Source: Methylovirgula sp. HY1
Lineage (GTDB): Bacteria; Pseudomonadota; Alphaproteobacteria; Rhizobiales; Beijerinckiaceae
NCBI RefSeq assembly: GCF_019343105.1
Contig: NZ_CP073764.1
Location: forward strand, 806,001-870,000
Direction of reading: 5' to 3'
Length of the DNA stretch: 64,000 nucleotides
The notes below the pieces were generated by a model. It was not told where the DNA came from. It did not search any database and saw only the letters and a list, made by a program, of their open reading frames with translations. The translations under genes were made by a program, and so were the position numbers. Positions 28,327-37,849 of this stretch are shown here, piece by piece; within the stretch, counting starts at the first letter, position 1, and the number at the start of each line of letters is the position of its first letter.

Positions 28327-29964
28327 TCACGCGGCGGCGCGCGCCGCCGCCTGCATGCTATGTGGTTTGACCGCGAAAGTCCCGGCGTCCGCGCGGGCCC
28401 AAGAGTCGGCATAAACGGCATCGGCGGTGCCATCCAGCAGGGAATAAGGCTGAAGCATCGGATAGATGCTGGCGAAACTCCGCACCTCGGTTTCCGAAAT
28501 CCGGCGCATGATGGTTTCGGCCCGCAACTCACTTGGATGGCACAGACCCGCGGCGCTGGTGAGTTCGGCCAGAGCTTCGAGCGTCGCCGCGTGAAACTGC
28601 CTCACCCGTTCCGCCTTGAGCGATACGTCCAAGGCTTTCTGGCGGATCGGATCCTGAGTTGCTACGCCGGAAGGACAATGGTCCGTATGGCAAGACAGCG
28701 CTTGAACGCAGCCGAGCGAGAACATGAAACCGCGCGCGATATTGCACCAGTCGGCGCCGAGCGCCAGGGTTCGCAGCATGTCGAAAGCGGTGATGATCCG
28801 ACCGCTCGCGCCGATTTTGATCTTGTCGCGCAAGCCCGCGCCGACGAGGCAGTTGCGGACGAAAGTCAAACCTTCGCGCAAGGGCGTGCCAATATGGTCG
28901 ACGAATTCCAGAGGCGCCGCGCCGGTGCCGCCTTCGGCGCCGTCGATGACGATGAAATCGGCATAAATCCTCGTTTCGTTCATGGCCTTGCAGATCGCCA
29001 TGAACTCATGTGGATGGCCGATGCAAAGCTTGAAGCCGATCGGCTTGCCTTGCGCGAGTTCGCGCAATTGGGCGATGAATTGCATCATTTCGATCGGCGT
29101 CGAAAAGGCCGAATGGCTTGCCGGGGAGACGCAATCGCGGCCGATCGGAACGCCGCGCACCGCAGCGATCTCGGCGGTCACTTTCGCCGCCGGCAATAGG
29201 CCGCCGTGCCCTGGCTTGGCGCCTTGCGACAGTTTGATCTCGATCATTTTGACTTGATCGAGCCCGGCGCGCTCGGCGAAAAGATCGGGGTCGAATCTTC
29301 CCTCTTTGGTGCGGCAGCCGAAATACCCGGAGCCGAGTTCCCAAATGATGTCGCCACCAAATTTGCGGTGATAAGGGCTGATCGATCCCTCTCCCGTATC
29401 ATGGGCGAAGCCGCCCATCTTGGCGCCCTTGTTGAGGGCGGCGATCGCATTGCCGCTGAGCGCGCCAAAACTCATGGCCGAAATATTGAGCAGCGACGAA
29501 GAATAGGGCTTGCCGCATTGCGGGCCGCCGATCTCGACGCGGAAATCCTTGTCTTCGACCGGTTGCGGCACGATCGAATGGCGCAGCCATTCGAATTCGG
29601 GGCGGTAAACATCCTGCAAAGTCCCGAAGGGGCGCGAGGCGAGCTGGTGTTTGGAGCGCTGATAGACGATCGCCCTTTGGCTGCGATTATAGGGGCTGCC
29701 GTCGACGTCGCTCTCGAGAAAATACTGGCGGATTTCAGGCCGGATCTTTTCGAGCATGAAGCGCAGGTTGGCGAGGATCGGATAATTGCGCTTAAGGCTA
29801 TGCTGCTTTTGAACGATATCGAAAACCCCGAGGGTGACGAGGCAGGCGCAGAGGACGAAAAGACCCGCGAAGATCGCGCCGCCGCTTGTCCAGCCCAGTC
29901 CGACAAATGCGATACCGAACACACACGTGCCGACAAGGCTCGCGGCAAATACAGCATAGCGCAT
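28327..29964 (-). CDS. FMN-binding glutamate synthase family protein (GltB2-like, membrane-anchored)
   Basis: A 545-residue protein with two N-terminal membrane segments (within residues 1-50) and a glutamate-synthase FMN/TIM-barrel domain. Recognisable parts are FGALSGNAIAALNKGAKMGG, GEGSISPYH, IKLSQGAKPGHGG, the glycine-rich FMN site IDGAEGGTGAAPLEFVDHIG, and the 3Fe-4S-type cysteine cluster region CVQALSCHTDHCPSGVATQ. The glutaminase domain of true GltB is absent. The physiological reaction is unproven; archaeal-type glutamate synthase and other amidotransfer roles are both possible. It is divergent from the carbonic anhydrase gene. Confidence 0.9.
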   Translation of the reverse strand: MRYAVFAASLVGTCVFGIAFVGLGWTSGGAIFAGLFVLCACLVTLGVFDIVQKQHSLKRNYPILANLRFMLEKIRPEIRQYFLESDVDGSPYNRSQRAIVYQRSKHQLASRPFGTLQDVYRPEFEWLRHSIVPQPVEDKDFRVEIGGPQCGKPYSSSLLNISAMSFGALSGNAIAALNKGAKMGGFAHDTGEGSISPYHRKFGGDIIWELGSGYFGCRTKEGRFDPDLFAERAGLDQVKMIEIKLSQGAKPGHGGLLPAAKVTAEIAAVRGVPIGRDCVSPASHSAFSTPIEMMQFIAQLRELAQGKPIGFKLCIGHPHEFMAICKAMNETRIYADFIVIDGAEGGTGAAPLEFVDHIGTPLREGLTFVRNCLVGAGLRDKIKIGASGRIITAFDMLRTLALGADWCNIARGFMFSLGCVQALSCHTDHCPSGVATQDPIRQKALDVSLKAERVRQFHAATLEALAELTSAAGLCHPSELRAETIMRRISETEVRSFASIYPMLQPYSLLDGTADAVYADSWARADAGTFAVKPHSMQAAARAAA

Positions 29965-30116
29965 CGATCATCCCCCTTTGGCGTCCGAAAATGGTTCCGC
30001 CTTTTGGCGTCGCCGTCCGCAGAGGGTCGGCAGCCTCATGCGCCTCTTCGCCTGTTTGACGCAAAGGGCAGACATTCTATGCTGGGTCTCGAAAACCATC
30101 GCGAAGAGTGAAGTTG

Positions 30117-30833
30117 ATGTGTGAAGATTGCCTTTCCAGGCTCCCTCATCGGCGCGGTTTTTTGATGACAGGCGGCGCCGTGGCGCTTGCCGCCATGGCG
30201 GCGAGGCCGAGCCTGGCGGATGCTGTCGGCAAGAACGCCCCCAATGCGATCCCACCAAGCGAAGCGTTGAAGCGGCTTGTCACGGGCAATGCGCGCTACG
30301 TTGGGAGCGGCATGCATTGCAACGACGTTGCAAGCGGACGGGCGGCCCGTGTCTCGGCCCAATATCCTTTCGCCTCCATATTGAGCTGCTCCGACTCACG
30401 GGTCGTGCCCGAACTTGTCTTCGATCAGGGGCCGGGCGACCTCTTCGTCGTGCGGGTCGCCGGCAATTTCGTCACAAGCGATGGTCTGGCGAGTCTGGAA
30501 TATGGCGCGAGCGTGCTGGGTGCGCCGCTGATCATGGTGTTGGGCCACAGCAATTGCGGCGCGGTGGCCGCGGCGATCAAGGTGGTCAAGGATAAAGCAC
30601 AACTCCCTGGCCATTTACCCGAACTCATCGACGCCATCGCGCCGGCGGTGATCGCGGCAGAAACGAAACATCCGGCCGATCTTCTCGCCGCTGCGATTAC
30701 CGAAAACGTCCGCCGCAATGTCGCCCGGCTGAACCGCGCGACACCCGTGCTCGCGGCACGCGTGAAAGCCGGAAAGCTGAAGGTGGTTGGCGGCGTCTAT
30801 GACATCGCCACCGGCAAAGTCGCCTTGGTGTGA
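30117..30833 (+). CDS. Beta-class carbonic anhydrase with a twin-arginine signal
   Basis: Interconverts CO2 and bicarbonate. The zinc ligands are in SCSDSRVVPE (Cys, Asp) and GHSNCGAV (His, Cys). The N-terminus carries a Tat-like signal (PHRRGFLMTGGAVALAAMA), which points to export in folded form, so this is a periplasmic enzyme. A GTG nine bases upstream of the chosen ATG is an alternative start. The mature part of about 205 residues is of normal length. Confidence 0.93.
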   Translation: MCEDCLSRLPHRRGFLMTGGAVALAAMAARPSLADAVGKNAPNAIPPSEALKRLVTGNARYVGSGMHCNDVASGRAARVSAQYPFASILSCSDSRVVPELVFDQGPGDLFVVRVAGNFVTSDGLASLEYGASVLGAPLIMVLGHSNCGAVAAAIKVVKDKAQLPGHLPELIDAIAPAVIAAETKHPADLLAAAITENVRRNVARLNRATPVLAARVKAGKLKVVGGVYDIATGKVALV

Positions 30834-31269
30834 GCCGGGGCGCCGGGCCTGATCACCAGGTCAGATAAAGCTGAGCTTCGCCAAGCCCAAAGAAGCCGCG
30901 CCCGAGGTCGGTGGTGGAGTCGGTGCCTTTGATGGCTGCGCGATTGAGGCGATCTGACCCTTACTGCCGTTTTGTGGGCGATACGGCGCGGAGAGAAGGC
31001 TGAGCCGCGCTTCCGATGAGACAAGGCTGGTCATAAACGCCCCGGCCCGTTGACTCGGCCTTCATGACCAGAGCGGCCGGGGCGGTGCACATACCGAGCA
31101 TGGCCGGCCTTATCACTTACCTGCCATGCAAGCCGAGCACTTGTGCGCGCCGCCCTTGTCCCCGAATGTTGCAGCGGCTAGGCAATTCTTCTGCCCTGCC
31201 CGGCGCCACGCGACTATGCGGGAACTGCCTCCCACCGCACCGTCGATTCGATTCCACCGCAACAAAGCC
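30834..31269. other. 436-base intergenic region, no gene supported
   Basis: The region holds the promoter of the MFS gene. On the minus strand near 30850-30930 a short frame ends ...GFFGLGEAQLYLTW, which resembles the terminal strand of an outer-membrane barrel, but nothing upstream supports a gene. A GC-rich inverted repeat (31038-31047 with 31075-31084) is also present. Confidence 0.5.
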
Positions 31270-32520
31270 ATGGTTCCGGCCCGCGTCATGGAAGATTCCT
31301 TTTCATCCTCGGCTTCTCGGCCGCGCTGGATTCAGCAGGGCACACCCGCCTATCGGCGGATGAACATCGCCTTTTTCTGCGCCGGCTACGCCACCTTCTC
31401 GCTGCTCTATTGTGTCCAGCCGCTGCTGCCACTCTTTGCCAAAGATTTCGCGGTGAGCCCGGCGGCGAGCTCATTGTCTCTCTCGCTTTCGACAGGCCTT
31501 TTGGCACCCGCCATTCTCTGCGCCGCCGCCATTTCGGAAGGGGCCGGGCGCCGCGGCCTGATGTTCGTGTCGATGGCCATTGCCGGATGTCTCAACATGG
31601 CCGCCGCCTTCGCGCCGAGCTGGCCGCTCATGCTCGTGATCCGAGCGCTGGAGGGTGCGGCACTCGGCGGGACGCCGGCCATCGCCATGACCTATCTCGC
31701 CGAAGAAATCGATCCGCGCGGGCTTGGGCTCGCCATGGGCCTTTATGTGGGAGGCACCGCTTTCGGCGGCATGATCGGCCGCGTTGTGACCAGCGTGCTC
31801 GTCGAAATCACGTCCTGGCGCCTGGCGCTCGCAGCCGTGGGTGCCACCGGCCTCGCAGCCGCCGTCGGCTTCATCTTGCTGATCCCTCCCTCGCGCAATT
31901 TCCACCGCAGGACGGGCTTCGATCTGCGCTATCACACCGCCGCTTGGTCGCGCCATCTCGCCGATCCGGCTTTGCGGCTGATCTTCGCCATCGGCTTTCT
32001 GGAAATGGGCGCCTTCACCTGCGTTTACAATTATGCGGGATTCCGCCTGACGCTGCCGCCCTTCAACCTCGACCAGATGCAATTGGGCCTGATCTTCACG
32101 GTCTATATTTTCGGCATGGCGGCGTCCTGGAAGGCCGGCGCGCTCGCAGACCAAATCGGCCAGCGGCTGGTCCTTCCCGCCGGTGTCGTCATCACCGCAA
32201 CGGGCGTCGGATTGACGGTTGTGCCAGGCCTGGCGGCGATGCTTCTTGGCATTATTTTGCTCACCATCGGCTTTTTCGCGACCCATGCGGTCGCGAGCGG
32301 CTGGGTCGGCCGCCTCGCGGTGGGCGCGAAGGGCCATGCCTCGTCGCTCTATCTGCTCGCCTATTATATCGGGTCGAGCGTCATCGGCTCGACCGGCGGC
32401 TGGTTCCTTGCCGAAGGCGGCTGGGCGGCGGTCGTCTGGTTCAATCTGGCGATATTGGCTTTGACGCTGCTCGCCGCGCTCCACCTGCGCGGGCTGACGC
32501 GGGGCGAAACGCGTCAGTAA
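31270..32520 (+). CDS. Major facilitator superfamily transporter (YnfM-like)
   Basis: A 416-residue protein with twelve predicted membrane segments. The N-terminal segment FCAGYATFSLLYCVQPLLPLFAKDF and the loop motif RALEGAALGGTPAIAMTYLAEEI match the YnfM/arabinose-efflux-like subgroup of MFS drug transporters. The start is set at ATG 31270; ATG 31288 is an alternative. The longer open frame to 31126 lacks family support. The substrate is unknown, and no regulator gene is adjacent. Confidence 0.88.
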   Translation: MVPARVMEDSFSSSASRPRWIQQGTPAYRRMNIAFFCAGYATFSLLYCVQPLLPLFAKDFAVSPAASSLSLSLSTGLLAPAILCAAAISEGAGRRGLMFVSMAIAGCLNMAAAFAPSWPLMLVIRALEGAALGGTPAIAMTYLAEEIDPRGLGLAMGLYVGGTAFGGMIGRVVTSVLVEITSWRLALAAVGATGLAAAVGFILLIPPSRNFHRRTGFDLRYHTAAWSRHLADPALRLIFAIGFLEMGAFTCVYNYAGFRLTLPPFNLDQMQLGLIFTVYIFGMAASWKAGALADQIGQRLVLPAGVVITATGVGLTVVPGLAAMLLGIILLTIGFFATHAVASGWVGRLAVGAKGHASSLYLLAYYIGSSVIGSTGGWFLAEGGWAAVVWFNLAILALTLLAALHLRGLTRGETRQ

Positions 32521-32553
32521 ATTAGGGGGTAGAGCGGTCCCGGCGGCGTGCCT

Positions 32554-32763
32554 TCAGCTCGCCTTGAATGTGTCGCGCAACCAGCTCACAAGCCGCGCTT
32601 GGTCGCCGAAGACGTCGAGTTCGGGTTCCTGAACGCGTTTAAACCCGTGCTTCTCGAGGAGGTCGGCCATCCGCAATCCGCGGTTGGCCGGATTGATGAC
32701 CGTCATGGTCTTGGTCGCGATCTCGATCGCAAGGGTGCGCGACATTGTTTTGGCGGGCGGCAT
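32554..32763 (-). CDS. Small hypothetical protein (69 aa)
   Basis: A 69-residue protein without a recognised domain, starting MPPAKTMSRTLAIEIATKT if ATG 32763 is used. It contains TMTVINPANRGLRMADLLEKHGF and an acidic segment ELDVFGDQ. It is codon-typical of the surrounding genes, lies between the MFS gene and tRNA-Arg, and may be real. Support is only its length, codon use and clean spacing. Confidence 0.45.
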   Translation of the reverse strand: MPPAKTMSRTLAIEIATKTMTVINPANRGLRMADLLEKHGFKRVQEPELDVFGDQARLVSWLRDTFKAS

Positions 32764-32833
32764 TTCTAACCTATTGGGCTCAAATCGCAGCGTTAAGCGC
32801 TGACCTCGGACCAAGCAACGCCACCCGCCAGAC

Positions 32834-32910
32834 TGGCGACCCCGGCAGGGCTCGAACCTGCGACCTGCCGCTTAGAAGGCGGCTGCTCTATCCAGCTGAG
32901 CTACGGAGTC
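32834..32910 (-). tRNA. tRNA-Arg (anticodon TCT)
   Basis: The 77-nt cloverleaf has a 7-bp acceptor stem GACTCCG/CGGGGTC (one G-T pair), the anticodon loop CTTCTAA and the T loop TTCGAGC. The 3' CCA is encoded. Confidence 0.97.
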
Positions 32911-32925
32911 GGGCTTCGCAGATAT

Positions 32926-33231
32926 TCAATGCGTCCAAAGGCCGTGCCGGGTCGATTTGAAATTATCCGCATAGGCCATGATCTTGCGCGTCACCTTCAC
33001 CGGCTGTTCCACCCGGTAGGCGAGGCCATTCTTGCGCGCATAGGCGATCGCCTCTTCCTCGCTGCCGAATCTCAGGCGAATCTGTCTTTTCATGTCGCTG
33101 GACCCGGTCCAGCCCATCAAAGGATCAATGTCCTGCGGCGTCGATGGCGCGAATTCGAGGATCCAGAAGAGGCTGCGCGCCTCTCCCGATTGGGTGGCGG
33201 TTCGCGTCGGACGATAGATGCGTGCGGTCAT
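32926..33231 (-). CDS. NDUFS4-like complex I accessory protein (ETC complex I subunit)
   Basis: A 101-residue alphaproteobacterial homologue of the mitochondrial complex I subunit NDUFS4 (18-kDa). It has the conserved start TARIYRPTRTATQSGEA, then WILEFAP, DPLMGWTGSSDMKRQIRLRFGSEEEAIAYARKNGL and the C-terminal NFKSTR-type end. It probably stabilises the peripheral arm of NADH:quinone oxidoreductase. It sits between two minus-strand tRNA genes, which is a common position in Hyphomicrobiales. Confidence 0.92.
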   Translation of the reverse strand: MTARIYRPTRTATQSGEARSLFWILEFAPSTPQDIDPLMGWTGSSDMKRQIRLRFGSEEEAIAYARKNGLAYRVEQPVKVTRKIMAYADNFKSTRHGLWTH

Positions 33232-33275
33232 GCCGGCATTCCGATTTTTGCCAATGAGGCCATCTGATGGTCGTG

Positions 33276-33352
33276 TGGTCGGGGCAGCAGGATTCGAACC
33301 TGCGACCTGAAGTACCCAAAACTTCCGCGCTACCAGGCTGCGCTATACCCCG
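33276..33352 (-). tRNA. tRNA-Pro (anticodon TGG)
   Basis: The 77-nt cloverleaf has an acceptor stem CGGGGTA/TGCCCCG, the anticodon loop TTTGGGT and the T arm GCAGG-TTCGAAT-CCTGC. CCA is encoded. Confidence 0.97.
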
Positions 33353-33439
33353 CCCTGCCCGCCGAACGGCCCGTGCCGGCGATTGGCTAGCATGCGCGCT
33401 TGATCCGAACAAGCCTCGCGGCACGCCGCGCCGGCACGC

Positions 33440-33991
33440 TCACGGCGTAAACAGCGAATTGCGCACCTTATCGCCGATCTTGAGCTTGATTTTAGCCGCC
33501 GTCCCGGCATTGACCTCGAGGACGGCGAGAACCGGCGTCCCAGACGGGATAATATGCTCGGACAGCGGTTCCGTATCGGCGGCGATGGCCGCCACCCGGC
33601 CGGATTTGGAAATGAAGATCATATCGAGCGGAATATAGGTGTTCTTCATCCACATCATCACCGGCTGCACGGTCTTGAAATCGAACAGCATGCCGCGATC
33701 CTGCGGCAGGAAGCGGCGAAACATCAGCCCCCGCTCCTTCTGCGCGTCGGTGCGCATCACTTCGACCGCAAATTTATGCGCGCCGCTTGCCGTAGCGATG
33801 GTCAAGGGCTCCGTCCCGTCTTCCGCCGCATGGGCCGTAGCCAAAGGCACGAAGACGACGCCGGCCATGCAGACGAGCATGGCAATCCAGATTGTAAAGA
33901 GAAAACGCGGCGTTGGGGAGCGAGGCGCGTAGCCGCGAGGATCGCCACATCCCTCGCCGGCGCGAGACATTGTTTCTACGCCAATCGGCAT
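33440..33991 (-). CDS. DUF192 domain-containing exported protein
   Basis: A small protein of unknown function. A signal-like hydrophobic stretch ([26 protein letters not shown]) precedes a DUF192 domain with [44 protein letters not shown] and LEVNAGTA, all hallmark segments. The start is placed at ATG 33991 (MPIGVETMS), with ATG 33970 as an alternative. The open frame reaches 34177, but that would overlap the upstream cold-shock gene. The pairing of a cold-shock gene followed by DUF192 is common in Hyphomicrobiales. Confidence 0.9.
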   Translation of the reverse strand: MPIGVETMSRAGEGCGDPRGYAPRSPTPRFLFTIWIAMLVCMAGVVFVPLATAHAAEDGTEPLTIATASGAHKFAVEVMRTDAQKERGLMFRRFLPQDRGMLFDFKTVQPVMMWMKNTYIPLDMIFISKSGRVAAIAADTEPLSEHIIPSGTPVLAVLEVNAGTAAKIKLKIGDKVRNSLFTP

Positions 33992-34094
33992 GGCCTTGTC
34001 CGAGTTGATAAGTCCGGATGAGAGATCCGCGGCGAACATCCAGACGAGACGCCCGGAAAGCCGAAGACCTTCAGACATGCTCGTCAATGCCGGA

Positions 34095-34715
34095 TCAATG
34101 TGACGATGGCAAGGCTGCTTCCAGCGGGCGGACTTCCGCCGCCAAGAGACCCTTGGGACCGTCGCCGAATCTGACAAGAACGCCGTCGCCGGGCTTTAGT
34201 TCGGCGATGCCATAACGGCGCAAGGTCTCCATATGTACGAAAATATCTTCCGTTCCATCGCCGCGCGATAGAAAGCCGAATCCGCGCACCCGGTTGAACC
34301 ATTTAACAATGCAGATTTCGAAACCGCCGGATGGCACAATCGGCACTTGGGTCCGCGGCGGCTGCGCCTGCGCGGGATGTGTCGCGGTCGATTCATCCAT
34401 CGAAAGGACACGAAAAACCTGCAGGCCCTTGTTCCGCTTCACGGCTTCGCAGACGACTCGCATGCCTTCTTGAGCGGTCTGAAAACCGTCTCTGCGCAAG
34501 GTCGTCACATGCAAGAGCACGTCCGCCATGCCATTGTCGGGAACGATGAAGCCATACCCTTTTGCGACGTCGAACCATTTTATGCGACCGGCCAATTCGA
34601 CGAGGTCGAGACCCGACACAACAGAATGATCGATACCCGCGTCGCCGTCACCAAAAAGGTCACCGCGCGGCAATAGCAAATCCTTGCTGCTCAAAGGACC
34701 AGCTCCCAAGAACAT
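34095..34715 (-). CDS. Cold-shock protein with two cold-shock domains
   Basis: A 206-residue nucleic-acid-binding protein with two CSD units: the first about residues 41-105 (GRIKWFDVAKGYGFIVPD...DVLLHVTTL), the second about 133-200 (CIVKWFNRVRGFGFLSRGDGTEDIFVHMETL). Both keep RNP1 (KGYGFI, RGFGFL) and RNP2-like motifs. The domains are joined by a Pro/Gln linker. The first 38 residues are not part of a domain, so the start could be further in. Tandem-CSD proteins of this type are typical of Hyphomicrobiales and probably act as RNA chaperones. Confidence 0.93.
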   Translation of the reverse strand: MFLGAGPLSSKDLLLPRGDLFGDGDAGIDHSVVSGLDLVELAGRIKWFDVAKGYGFIVPDNGMADVLLHVTTLRRDGFQTAQEGMRVVCEAVKRNKGLQVFRVLSMDESTATHPAQAQPPRTQVPIVPSGGFEICIVKWFNRVRGFGFLSRGDGTEDIFVHMETLRRYGIAELKPGDGVLVRFGDGPKGLLAAEVRPLEAALPSSH

Positions 34716-34972
34716 TCATCCCAACCCGCCCTCATGATGCCTAGCAACGACGCCAGGAGGACGAATCAGTTGAACTTTGTTCTCGTGAGGATAGCATTGA
34801 CGAAAGCCAACAACAGGGGGAATTTACGCGAGCCTGTGGATGACTGGCAACATTCGCGCAAGCCTCGATGCGGCGCACGCCGTCGCTTTAGTTAATTTGC
34901 CGGCACATTGTATCGACGTGCATTGCAGAAAAAACCCATCGGCGCGGTAATGCCGACGCGGCAATCGCAAAG

Positions 34973-35734
34973 TCAGGTGGCAAGAGGTTCGAATATGTCA
35001 CCGATATCGCCGCGCAAAACGACATCCGCCTGATCGTCCAGCGGTGTCTTCTCATCATTAACGATGATCAGGCGCGCCCCGTGCTGACAAGCGATGATCG
35101 GAAACGCCGCGGCCGGATAGACGATGAGCGATGATCCGATCGCAAGGAAAAGATCGCAATTGGTCGCTGCGTCATGAGCCCGCTGCATGGCAGTTTCCGG
35201 CAAGGGCTGGCCGAAAGAGATGGTCGCGGTTTTGACGATGCCGCCGCAATCGGTGCAGATCGGCGCCGCTCCAGTCGCCATGAATTCGTGGCGGATCAGG
35301 TTGAGTTCATGCCGTTTGCCGCAAGCGAGGCAGGTCGCATAAGTGCCATTGCCATGAAGCTCTATGATTTTTTCATCGGCGACACCCGAAGTCTGGTGCA
35401 AATTGTCGATGTTCTGGGTGATGATAGCGCTGATTTTGGCGCTGGCGACGAGATTGGCGAGCGCCCAGTGGCCGCGGCCGGGCTGCGCTTGCGCATAAAT
35501 ATCGTCGAGCGCAAATTTGCGCCGCCACGCTTCCTCGCGCTGCAGCATATCGGCGACGAAAATATCGAAGTCGATCGGTTTGAGCCGCTGCCAAGGCGAG
35601 TTTTTCGACCGGAAGTCCGGCACGCCGCATTCCGTCGAAATGCCGGCGCCGGTAAAAGCCACGATGCGGTTGGCTCCTGCGATCAGATCCTGCAAGGCGG
35701 CGCGCGCTTCGTCGATTTCAGAAACAATCACCAC
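34973..35734 (-). CDS. Sir2-family NAD-dependent protein deacylase
   Basis: A 253-residue sirtuin that removes acyl groups from lysines using NAD. It has the NAD-binding FTGAGISTECGVPDFRS, the catalytic segment TQNIDNLHQTSG...ELHGNGTYATC (catalytic His in ELHG), zinc cysteines in CLACGKRH and CTDCGG, and the C-terminal IGSSLIVYPAA and IVNDEKTPLD. Full length. No acyl-CoA or acetyltransferase gene is adjacent, so the target is unknown. Confidence 0.95.
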   Translation of the reverse strand: MVIVSEIDEARAALQDLIAGANRIVAFTGAGISTECGVPDFRSKNSPWQRLKPIDFDIFVADMLQREEAWRRKFALDDIYAQAQPGRGHWALANLVASAKISAIITQNIDNLHQTSGVADEKIIELHGNGTYATCLACGKRHELNLIRHEFMATGAAPICTDCGGIVKTATISFGQPLPETAMQRAHDAATNCDLFLAIGSSLIVYPAAAFPIIACQHGARLIIVNDEKTPLDDQADVVLRGDIGDIFEPLAT

Positions 35735-35814
35735 GAGTCGTTTCCCATCACCCGGCTGTCGAAGACATAATCTCGCGTCGGCCGCAGGCCGTCACCGAGG
35801 CCGACGCAGCTCAT

Positions 35815-36639
35815 TCAATCGTCATCAGGCGGCGTTGTTCCAAGCAAACGATGCAGTTCTTCATAGGGCTCTTTGGCAGCCATCAAGGCGCTGCCGATAC
35901 GCACCGCCTTGGCGCCGGCGCGGGCCATGCGTTCGATATCTTCCGGCGATGCCAATCCGCCGACGGCGACAGCGATCGCACGATCCGCGGGAATCATCGG
36001 GATAAGACGCTCGCAAACGGTGAGATCGGCCTCGAGCGTTTCCACGTCGCGATTGTTGACGCCGACAAGCTCGGCGCCGGCGGCGAGCGCGGCTTCGATC
36101 TCAACCTCATTGCGAACCTCGACGAGCGAATCGAGTCCGACCGATTGCGCGCGCGCGATGTATTCGCCGAGTTTGTCGCCGAGCACATTGGTCATCAAGA
36201 GCACGGCATCGGCGCCAGCATAGCGCGCCTCGAGGATCTGATATTGATCGACGACGATGTCATAAGTCAGGATCGGCAGATTGGCCGCTTTGGCAGTGGC
36301 GAGATCGGCGATGCTGCCGCGGAACAGGCGCCGATCCGGCGAGGCCGAAACGCAGGTCGCGCCCGCATCGCGAAAATCCTCGGAGAGCGCCATCACGTCG
36401 AAGCGCGTCCGCGATATTTTGGACAGTGGCGACGCGCCGAAAATATCGGCAATGACGCCCACTTTGCCCTTCTCGAAGAAATGCGCCAGCAAGGCATTGC
36501 TAAAGCCGCGCGTCATCGCCATCTCGCCGATCGCACCCGTCAGCGAGCCCATCGAGCGTTTGGCTTTGGCTTTGTCGACATCCGCCTGTCGCTGCGTCAC
36601 GATGCTCTTCAGCCGCTCTGGTATTGCGATGCCGGTCAT
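35815..36639 (-). CDS. trpC: Indole-3-glycerol-phosphate synthase
   Basis: Closes the indole ring in tryptophan synthesis. TIM-barrel motifs are GVIADIFGASPLSKISRTRFDVMALSEDFRDAGATCVS, ILTYDIVVDQYQILEARYAGADAVLL, LVEVRNEVEIEAALAAGAELVGVNNRDVETLEADL and the phosphate site VAVGGLASPEDI. ATG 36639 has GGGAG ten bases upstream and gives 274 residues; the frame extends to 36669. The usual neighbours trpD and moaC are absent on both sides, so the gene stands apart from the rest of the pathway. Confidence 0.95.
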   Translation of the reverse strand: MTGIAIPERLKSIVTQRQADVDKAKAKRSMGSLTGAIGEMAMTRGFSNALLAHFFEKGKVGVIADIFGASPLSKISRTRFDVMALSEDFRDAGATCVSASPDRRLFRGSIADLATAKAANLPILTYDIVVDQYQILEARYAGADAVLLMTNVLGDKLGEYIARAQSVGLDSLVEVRNEVEIEAALAAGAELVGVNNRDVETLEADLTVCERLIPMIPADRAIAVAVGGLASPEDIERMARAGAKAVRIGSALMAAKEPYEELHRLLGTTPPDDD

Positions 36640-37157
36640 ATGCGTTGCGCTCCCGTGCCGCCGCAGCACGTCCTTGGCATTAAAGCTTCCTTTCCCACCA
36701 TCGTTGTCATCGAGACCTGCACAATCGTCCCATGATGGTGGTTGAAGCTCCCAGCAAAGGCCGTGCCTTCTCTGACGCGTCGGGAAATCGATGCCCGATC
36801 GACAACGGCGGCGCTGATCCGGGCCCGCTATTTGTTGCCAGCTTTACGGCATAGGCTTTGGCCATAGCGGCCAAATCGGCATTTCCGACCCGCGATTGCT
36901 CCTTTTTACGGCTATTTGGCGCCATAGTGGCGCTTGACGGGCTCTACAGACGGCAGGAACATATTGAAACTGCGGTGCGGAACGGGGGAACGATCAGCCC
37001 ATCTCAGCCGAACAAGTCGCTGCAAGCCATTGCTGCCGCGCAAAGAACCCGTCGCTACCATGCAAAGAACAATGTGCTCCGCAAGGTTTTGATCAGGCAA
37101 GGCCGACGCGCCGCCGCGGCGCAACCGCATAAGTATTTGAAAATAAGGTATGAAAAT
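36640..37157. other. 518-base region without a supported gene
   Basis: It lies between trpC and tRNA-Cys. A 72-codon minus-strand frame at 36707-36925 (begins MAPNSRKKEQSRVGNADLAAM) could be a small gene upstream of trpC, but it has no recognised family or clear ribosome-binding site. Otherwise nothing is seen. Confidence 0.5.
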
Positions 37158-37230
37158 GGAGGCCTCGCCCGGAATCGAACCGGGGTGCAAGGATTTGCAG
37201 TCCTCTGCGTAACCACTCCGCCACGAGGCC
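37158..37230 (-). tRNA. tRNA-Cys (anticodon GCA)
   Basis: A cloverleaf with an acceptor stem GGCCTCG/CGAGGCC, the anticodon loop CTGCAAA and the T loop TTCGATT. CCA is encoded. Confidence 0.97.
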
Positions 37231-37400
37231 AATGCGCGACTCAAGCATCGGCACGCCGCCTATAGCAAGGCGACGGGCCGCCGGCAAGGAATGCTTCGTC
37301 ACGTCGTCATAGAGATGTGACCCGCCACGAAATTAGCCGCGCCAGATAGGCGATCGGGGCTTGCAATATGTCGGCTCTTCCACCTATATGCGGCCGATAT

Positions 37401-37476
37401 TCCCTGATAGCTCAGCTGGTAGAGCAATCGACTGTTAATCGATCGGTCGCAGGTTCGAGTCCTGCTCAGGGAGCCA
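37401..37476 (+). tRNA. tRNA-Asn (anticodon GTT)
   Basis: The 76-nt cloverleaf has an acceptor stem TCCCTGA/TCAGGGA, the anticodon loop CTGTTAA and the T loop TTCGAGT. CCA is encoded. Confidence 0.97.
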
Positions 37477-37849
37477 TCTTCGATCTCACGATCCTTCGAC
37501 TGTTTCCGCGGACAGTTAACGTAGCTGCGGCATGGGCGAAAGCCGTCATGCGGCCGGCCCGACGGCGCCGCCTGATGGCGCGCCCCTCGATCCGGGCTTA
37601 GGATTCTGCGGATCCATCCATCGGATTGATAGAGGTGGGCAAGCACGCCACGAAGAAGCGGCTTAGGCAGGCATCGCCCCCGGCCTCGGATATTGAGCCC
37701 ACACCGGCCAAATCGGCTCGACGCCGGCATCGCGCTTTGCACAAATCGACTCTGGCCATTCTCGCGCGCGCACCAGCCTGCCGGCGACGAGAGGCGATCA
37801 GAAAAGCTGCATTATTGTCGAAAAATCATGGCGCCAGCATCGTGTCGGC
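37477..37849. other. 373-base intergenic region, no gene seen
   Basis: It lies between tRNA-Asn and the 3' end of the cytochrome-c peroxidase gene. Only short frames without features are present. Confidence 0.6.

Noticed and set aside
30834-31020. Minus-strand frame ending GFFGLGEAQLYLTW, resembling an outer-membrane barrel C-terminus
   Set aside because: The frame is short, nothing upstream continues it and there is no start with a ribosome-binding site. An overlapping 58-codon frame in the same place shows how easily such matches arise here.
36707-36925. 72-codon minus-strand ORF upstream of trpC
   Set aside because: There is no recognisable family and no good ribosome-binding site; it was kept only as a remark in the intergenic entry.
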